DNA of 64,000 nucleotides. Origin: Wurfbainia villosa (lineage: Eukaryota; Streptophyta; Magnoliopsida; Zingiberales; Zingiberaceae). The DNA is taken from assembly GCA_025175895.1 (NCBI GenBank), contig JAKLTH010000283.1, positions 2,542,001 to 2,606,000 on the forward strand. Reading direction: 5' to 3'. This document shows, one piece after another, positions 58,001 through 64,000 of the stretch; the first letter of the stretch is position 1, and the number at the start of each line of letters is the position of its first letter. Made by a program: the position numbers and the translations under genes. The notes beneath the pieces are model-generated. The model had not been told where the DNA came from, did no database searches, and worked only from the letters and a program-made list of their open reading frames with translations.

Positions 58001-60326
58001 TCGTGCACGGCTTTACCAATTCTTTTTGTTATTCCCTGGCATCGGCATACATGAGAAGACACACATTAGTTCAGAAACACAAGCATTGGATGGTTAACAA
58101 CTGAAGAAACACACACACAGTAGTTCAGAAACACAAGCATTGGGTAGGCCAACAATTGAGGAAATAAAACGAATGAAATAAAACCCATATACCAAAGCAG
58201 CTTCACCAATTTGAAATGCTGTCAGGTAAAGCTTAAGCTGAATCAACATAAATATTTCCCAAACAAACTTCATAAAACTCAGGTTCTTTGTGTCAGAATT
58301 TAAAATTTTTGTCAACCTAGCAAGTTGTCATACTGCTTAGACAAAAATGTTACTGAATTGAGAAAACATGTACCTTAGCAGCTTCCCTGAATCTCCGGAA
58401 AGATCTACTAGATTGGAGCTTGCTTAGACTACTGGAGAGAGGACTGATTTCCATTTTTGTTCCATCATCAAGCTTAGGATGTAAAGAATGCCTACTATCA
58501 TTTAAAATCACTATCATATTAGAATCAAGATATCCAGCATTGCTCATTGCCTCATAGACCTGACCAGCCAGTGTTGTGAAATTATTTATAATTGCCACAA
58601 CACGATTCTTCTTTCCTTGAATATCTCTTGCAACTGCCATGCCTGCAGAAAATTATCAATGTGAAGACAAGTTTTTCTTTTAGTGGCAACCCTATGTCAA
58701 GAGTAAAATACACATTGAAATTTCAACAAGGATTTTCTACTGAATTAAGGAACAATAGATAAGTCTCAATAGTCAATATTCAATATCATTGTATAAAATA
58801 ATAATAAGAGTAACAAAAGCTAACAACTTTTCACTTAATTGCAGAAAATAGTGAACCATCCTACAAAATAAGGCCTGATGGGGAGCAGTGAAATATATGA
58901 ACCACCAGCAATTGGACAATCCAATATGAAGTAGGCCATGCTTTCAATCTAAGTGCAATTGAGTGTAGAAATGGTAAATACTCCTCAACTCTAGACAAAT
59001 CAAATTAAATTTCTATTTTTCCAGTTAAATAGAAAAGTCGGGTTGCTACAAAAGTTAATCTTTTACAATTCCACTCACATCATCACAACAATTCAATCTG
59101 AACATGATAAAGCTTTGATAATTCTTTAGACGTCATACCTTCAGATTCATTAAAAAAAATACACTTTTGAAAAATTGCTTAAAGTGACACACATCAACAA
59201 TCACCTGTTGGGGAAAATATGTCAAGAAATTCCTAGTTTTGCAATCTTCATCAGTCATTACTTAGGATTGGCAATATGGATCCCGTTGCTCCATTTACAA
59301 GTAATATTCAGATAAAGCACTTTTGACTTAATTTTGTAATTCTTGTCTAACTGTAAAATGCATTGTAGGATTTAGGAATGTCCATGTTATTTGTGGCTAA
59401 AGTTTCCTCGCATAGATATGTGAGGAATCTTTTTCAAGAACCACAAAAGTACAACAAAAAAGAGAAAAAGAAACAAGTTACAAATCTTTAAAAAAACCTT
59501 CTTGGTACATATATGTTAGCCAACATATAGAGGCATGATGCTCAATATGGCACTGGCTAGAGAATTAACAGCAGTATATCTGGAATATTGTCAATCATCT
59601 CTTGGAGACTTAGTTTATCATCTTATGAACTCAAAAGGACACAGCAAAATATTGAATGGAATATTAAAAATGGAGGAAAAGGCAGGGGTATGTAAGAGTA
59701 CCAAGCCCAGCAGATATGCTATTGCATCCATGCCCAGCTCCAAATGCATCATAGTCACTCTCTGCTCGCGAAGTGAAACCTGAGAGACCTTTTCTTTGCT
59801 TAAGTGTATGCATAAGAGCACGCCTCCCAGTCAGAATCTTATGTGCATATGTCTGTATGCGATGGAACAAAAATTATTCAATAAAGGATCTAGCATTGAC
59901 ATACAATGAAGTTGAAATTGCATCACTTTTAATGAACAAGAAAATAAAAAAGAACCTGTTCACCATCATCCCAAAGTATCTTGTCCATTGGCGCATGGAA
60001 AACATAATGTACCGCCACTGTCAACTCCACCACAGAAAGACTTTCTTTATAAGGTTTATGAGCATTTGACATAATGAAAGATATCTCAGAACGAATTTCA
60101 GAGGACAATTGTTTTAATTCCTGCATTGAACTGGCATCAGCTCTCGCAAAGACATTTACAATTTGCAGCAAAAATTAAAAAGGCAACAGTTGTAGAACTA
60201 ACATACCTTGTGAGACAGATTCTTCAACTGAACTGGTGAATCAATCGTGTCTAATATAGGAGTTGGATTCTTTTCCCAAAAAAATTCACCAAGATATGGT
60301 AGTGCACCTACCTGGCTGCACAACCT
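55023..60326 (-). CDS. DXS3: Type-III 1-deoxy-D-xylulose-5-phosphate synthase-like protein (DXS3 clade), 5' exon missing
   Basis: Thiamine-diphosphate enzyme of the plastid MEP pathway family (pyruvate + glyceraldehyde-3-P to DXP). Exons found, minus strand 5' to 3': 60207-60326, 59956-60120, 59702-59852, 58374-58642, 57735-58035, 57282-57589, 56129-56407, 55327-55611, 55023-55172 (675 aa without the first exon). Conserved blocks: LPYLGEFFWEKNPTPILDTI, VVELTVAVHYVFHAP, SISAGLGMAVARD, AGQVYEAMSNAGYLDSNMIV, YYIGPVDGHNIDDL, VGMAEQHAITFSAGL, RYPRIALLGNG, DIAGLTGHHI. Residues that normally bind thiamine diphosphate are altered: INN replaces GDG (AIINNFTTLAGQ), Pro replaces the His of GGHxxS, and Glu replaces the His of DVGHQ. 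This divergence marks the DXS3/DXL2 clade, whose role is thought to differ from classical DXS. The chloroplast transit peptide and first exon were not found between 60327 and 60834. Confidence 0.9.
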
Positions 60327-60834
60327 CTGTGAACAAATTTGTCTAAATGAAACTATTCAATACTAGTCAACACATAAAAAACTGTAAAATGTAAATACAA
60401 CTACAAAGTGAAATAGTAAAAGAGAACAAGATAAAGGTATGCATTGACTTTAAGTATAATCTAGTACTAGTGGACTTGAGAATAGAAAAACAATGAGCAT
60501 ATCCAACTTGATAATACTCATTCCTTGCCACTTCGATAAGCAAACTGAGCACTGATACAATGTTCAAAATTACTCTACAGCCACTCACTTTTACCTCAAG
60601 TCATAGCAACCACATGCACATTGCTTTTTACATGAGATCCTAAATTAATACCTACTTGCTAATCTGAGTTTGCATGTTCCCACCTCTTGTTCTTTGAGGG
60701 AAGCCAAAAACAAGGACAACTGGCACAAAGTGAACAACAATGTGAACCAAACAGAAAAAAAAAAGGATGCTGATTTGTACTCATGAGCTCCCTTCCATTT
60801 TTCTATCTTTTGCCAAGAGCTAGAGAGCTATTTG

Positions 60835-63800
60835 TGTAAAATATGGAAAAAAAAAAAAAAAATTATTAAATAAAATAAATCATGATTAAGAAATTATCTT
60901 ATATAATTTCTTAGGAGTTCATAGAAACTTTTCCGGATTCAAAAGGAGTCAATACGAGGAAGATTAAAACCTAATTGGGGAGTTTGGGCTTAACCTAGGT
61001 TGGATCTTGACCTAAGGCTGGCTCAATCCAATTGAATGGAATTTATAAGGCCTGAACCCAAATCCGATTAGCAGCCGCGTTTCTTCTCCTCCGATCGCGA
61101 TTGCGATTTTCTCTCCTCCGCATTCTCGAGTGCGAAGCCTCACCCTCCTCCTCCCGATCGCGAGATTTCCCTCTCCAAATTTCTTTTGCCGATCGGTTCC
61201 TCACCATCGCCGATCGTTCTCCCTCTTTCGGCGTTAGAGATCTTCCTTGGAAGCGGCCCGGCCAGGCGCCCGCTTGCCTACCTTTCGATCCTCGCCGCGA
61301 GAACCCGATTCTTTGGGCTTTCCTTTGTTTTCCAATGATCTACCACCGCCGACGCTCGAGCTCAGCTCTCCCCGTCGCCCCGTCGCCCCGTCGCAACATA
61401 TGAACACCACGAGCTCTGTTCTGCAGCGAGGTTGGTCTCGTGGTGTTGCTCTCCGTTTCTGCCACTGCCGTCACCGGATTTCCTTGTGCAAGGTAAGCCG
61501 ATCTGGATGTTGCTTGGATGGTAGTAAGGTTTGGATCAAGAGATCGCTATGATTTCATCCTGGATTCATTGGTTGAGTTTCGATTTGTGGTTTGGCGGTG
61601 TTTTTGGAGGTGTGATTTCTCCGTGGCCCAGGCCTAGGGAAAGAGCTCGGTAAGTTTGGTTTGCTTGTATGAATTGGTCAGATTATGTGTATTCGTGATG
61701 TGTCGATAGCTTCACAAAGAACCTCGGCATCATCCATACATTTTAGCGATTCCCTATTTTTGTAGCTTAATCGAGGTTGTGACGTGGGATTGCTTGTTTC
61801 TAATCTCGCCAATTAACCAAGTGTCGTGGTTCATATGGTTGTGAGGATTAAAAGAATTGAGTTTCTTGTAAATCCAGTTGGTGATGGATTAGGAAGGAAG
61901 GTAATATAAGTAATGATCGAATCGGTGTCTTAACTTGTGATTTGGTGATGAAGATGATATGAGTAGGGCTTTCCTTATTGGAATTGATTATGCGATTGAT
62001 ACCTAAGCTATGATCAAGATCTTTGTGCGATGGAAGCTAAACTTGGTGGATTTTGGATTTGGAATACTTTAGGAAGGTATACTATATCTGTAGTTGATGT
62101 TGTAGTTAATTGTGGATTATTAGTTGATCGAGATACAAGGTTGATGTAGAATTTGATTCAATCATTAGATATGTGATGGTACTTAATTGTATCCTATTGT
62201 TACAGGACTTTGATGGTGATGGATACATGAACGTGGAGATGGATAGCACGGATTATGTATCAGGTGGGTAATATCTACCTGGTCCGATAGTTTTGATCAA
62301 ATTCCTGTGCATGATCTTGGATATATGTTTATACCTGTTTACCTTAAATTCACTCTTATTTAATCATATGTTTGTACTGCCTTGACCTTTGAGATATATA
62401 CTCTGTTACTCATTGATTATCTAGCACGGATAGGAACTATAAACCCTATTATGTATTAGCTGATAGAAGTTCAGTAAGTACATGTAGTTAGGGTTATCTT
62501 TGTGACCTCAGATTGGGTTACTGTGTTACCTAACTAGAGTTAGGTGATGGATTGGATTATGGAGTCGATCGTTATATCATAACCGTATTAGTGGTGCATT
62601 TATGGTGGATCTAGTTGTCCATGCGTAGATAAGTGTATGGTTGTCGTATGTGACCATGGACTAGAGTCTGTGCGATGGTATATCCATTATGGATTGTGTG
62701 CTGTATGTGGTTATATGGGACGGTCGATTGTATATCATCTTGACTAGAGGTCTTAGCGTGGTGGTATCGGATGAGTATGACTCTTTGTGCGATAGAGAGA
62801 GTCTTGTGATTGTAGTCCTTGCATAGTTGACTTTTGATTGACGGGACTCCCCGTGGGATAGAGTGGCGAGGATACATGTATGGAGCTATCGTCATTACAT
62901 TGCATGCATCTTGACAGTCTCCCTTGTGGATGAGGCAGTCGTCAGTCATCCTGCCTCCCACTCGGGGTAGTGGTAGCGAGGTTGAGGCGAGCATTGGATG
63001 TCCGCTCTAGGGATGGTGGTAGCTGGAGATCTTTGTGCCCTGGCCAGTGGTGTGCCGCCCACTATAAACGTGGTTGTGTGACGTCACGGTTGTCCTATGT
63101 CCGAGCTCGTCTACTCATAGGTAGTAGCGACCGGTGAGGACCGGGAGTAGTTAGCTCATTCACGCTTATATCTACTCGTTCATACCAACTCGGTCGCTCG
63201 AGAGTAGTGGCCATTTGAGTCGGGCTAGTCGTCATCTTGCGCACAGACATCTTGGGAGTCGTGGTTGGGTCATGACTTGATATATATGCATGTATTTGAT
63301 ATATGTTTTACATATGCGTGAGATCTTTGCATTTGATTGAGCTATGATTCTTTGCGTATGGTTGTTAAATCGTGATACATGTCATCGCATTTTTATTTCT
63401 TGCTATGTGTTGAGCGTAATCGTGCGTTGATTGATATTATATGCATTTGATTAGCATCATGTCATTTGTGTGATACGGCCAGGGTTGTTATTACAATTGA
63501 TCGTATATTGTTATTCGTATGTTGGAGTATTAGTGAGTATGGGATTGACTTGATCGTTATATAGGTTATGTTATTGTATATACATCGAGGATGATATAGC
63601 TTATGGTGTTGCGAAGTATGCGTTAGTACATTACTTCTATTGATTGATCGATTTAGTATATACATTGAGTATGACTTTCTGTAGTTACTTGTTATTAGAT
63701 TTGGATATAAGCGTATATACTATTGGACTCGTATTTGTATACCTGTAGATCTTCACATATATACTTGTAGATCTATCATTATATGTTGTTCATGCACTTT

Positions 63801-64000
63801 CTATATATTACCCCTGAGTTTATACTCACCCCGAGACCCACAGGCTTCTGTGGATAGCTAGAAAGATTCCTTGGGCGTTCGAACTCAGGTGATCCCATCT
63901 CACCCGGACGGATGGATATTTAATCCGCATTGTGGTATTTGTGGATTATCGTTTTGTGGTTTTAATAGTATTGTTTAAGTATCATGATATACTGGACGTG
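60835..64000 (+). mobile_element. Probable long LTR of a Ty3/gypsy-type retrotransposon, running off the window
   Basis: From about 60835 (TGTGTAAAATATGG, then poly-A and AATTATTAAATAAA) composition and layout change. A GC-rich, CT-rich leader-like block at 61050-61500 is followed by about 1.5 kb of T/G-rich non-coding DNA. Next comes a block with GTGTGCCGCCCACTATAAAC and GTAGCGACCGGTGAGGACCG, and finally ACTCACCCCGAGACCCACAGG with GAACTCAGGTGATCCC near 63830-63900. This arrangement is what I associate with long LTRs of plant chromovirus-like elements. No coding domain is in view, and the 3' end lies outside, so the identification is an inference. A spliced plant gene leader is the alternative. 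Confidence 0.4.

Noticed and set aside
60684..60784. Candidate first exon of the DXS3-like gene (minus strand frame starting MSTNQHPFF)
   Set aside because: It ends two bases into a codon at its only donor, while the next exon needs phase 0. The peptide is Cys- and Phe-rich and not like a transit peptide.
61400..62270. Plus-strand exon-like pair: MNTTSSVLQRGW... to a donor at 61493, then DFDGDGYMNVEMD after an acceptor at 62207, resembling an EF-hand loop
   Set aside because: The second piece is too short for an EF-hand and no further coding exon follows. The surrounding sequence looks like a long LTR. Kept only as a remote alternative.

Overview
This is nuclear DNA of a flowering plant. The protein-coding genes are split by canonical GT-AG introns, and about 28 kb of gene space is separated by AT-rich DNA full of small decayed transposable elements. 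Very GC-rich first exons (PP2A B', the GH18 gene, the MAPK-substrate gene) beside AT-rich introns suggest a monocot, probably not a grass. That placement is an inference; no species call is possible from the window alone.

Layout, left to right. (1) 677-1535 (+): the last two exons of a receptor-like cytoplasmic kinase of subfamily VII. (2) 1.9-6.2 kb: repeats, including a higher-order tandem array at 4.33-5.18 kb. (3) 6963-19090 (+): a complete 21-exon MSH6 mismatch-repair gene whose exon phases all close (about 1277 aa). (4) 21329-22900 (+): a secreted GH18 (class V type) chitinase. (5) 25007-31498 (+): a TIFY-CCT-GATA transcription factor of the ZIM/ZML type. Its introns hold a plastid 23S rRNA fragment, two oppositely oriented RTE-type LINE fragments and an LTR remnant. 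(6) 34797-38718 (+): a PP2A B'(B56) regulatory subunit in two exons, with two SINE copies in the intron. (7) 39-44.6 kb: repeats, including GC-rich foldback elements bounded by (TA)n tracts. (8) 44635-44940 (-): a one-exon gene resembling the Arabidopsis MAPK-substrate proteins At1g80180/At1g15400. (9) 45-49 kb: more repeats. (10) 49141-53307 (-): a complete 7-exon prolyl 4-hydroxylase with a C-terminal ShKT domain. (11) 53.7-54.6 kb: a four-copy tandem satellite. (12) 55023-60326 (-): nine exons of a divergent type-III DXS-like gene whose first exon is not visible. (13) 60.8 kb to the end: probably a long LTR of a retrotransposon that runs off the window.

The genes are ordinary single-copy plant loci with no shared pathway: mismatch repair, a phosphatase regulator, a transcription factor, a cell-wall or secretory hydroxylase, a plastid MEP-pathway-like enzyme, a chitinase, and two signalling proteins. 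They do not form a cluster. I see no operon-like or defence-island system.

The most unusual structure is in the GATA gene. The two exons that carry the zinc finger lie between long inverted LINE copies, an arrangement that could favour circular RNA or exon skipping. Skipping those exons would give a TIFY-CCT-only protein. Other points worth a second look are a hairpin loop found in both orientations among tandem-repeat copies at 4.3-5.2 kb, foldback elements sitting in TA microsatellites, loss of thiamine-diphosphate active-site residues in the DXS-like protein, and at least two unnamed dispersed repeat families. Exon coordinates were worked out by hand from reading frames, splice consensus and recalled family sequence; no alignment was run.
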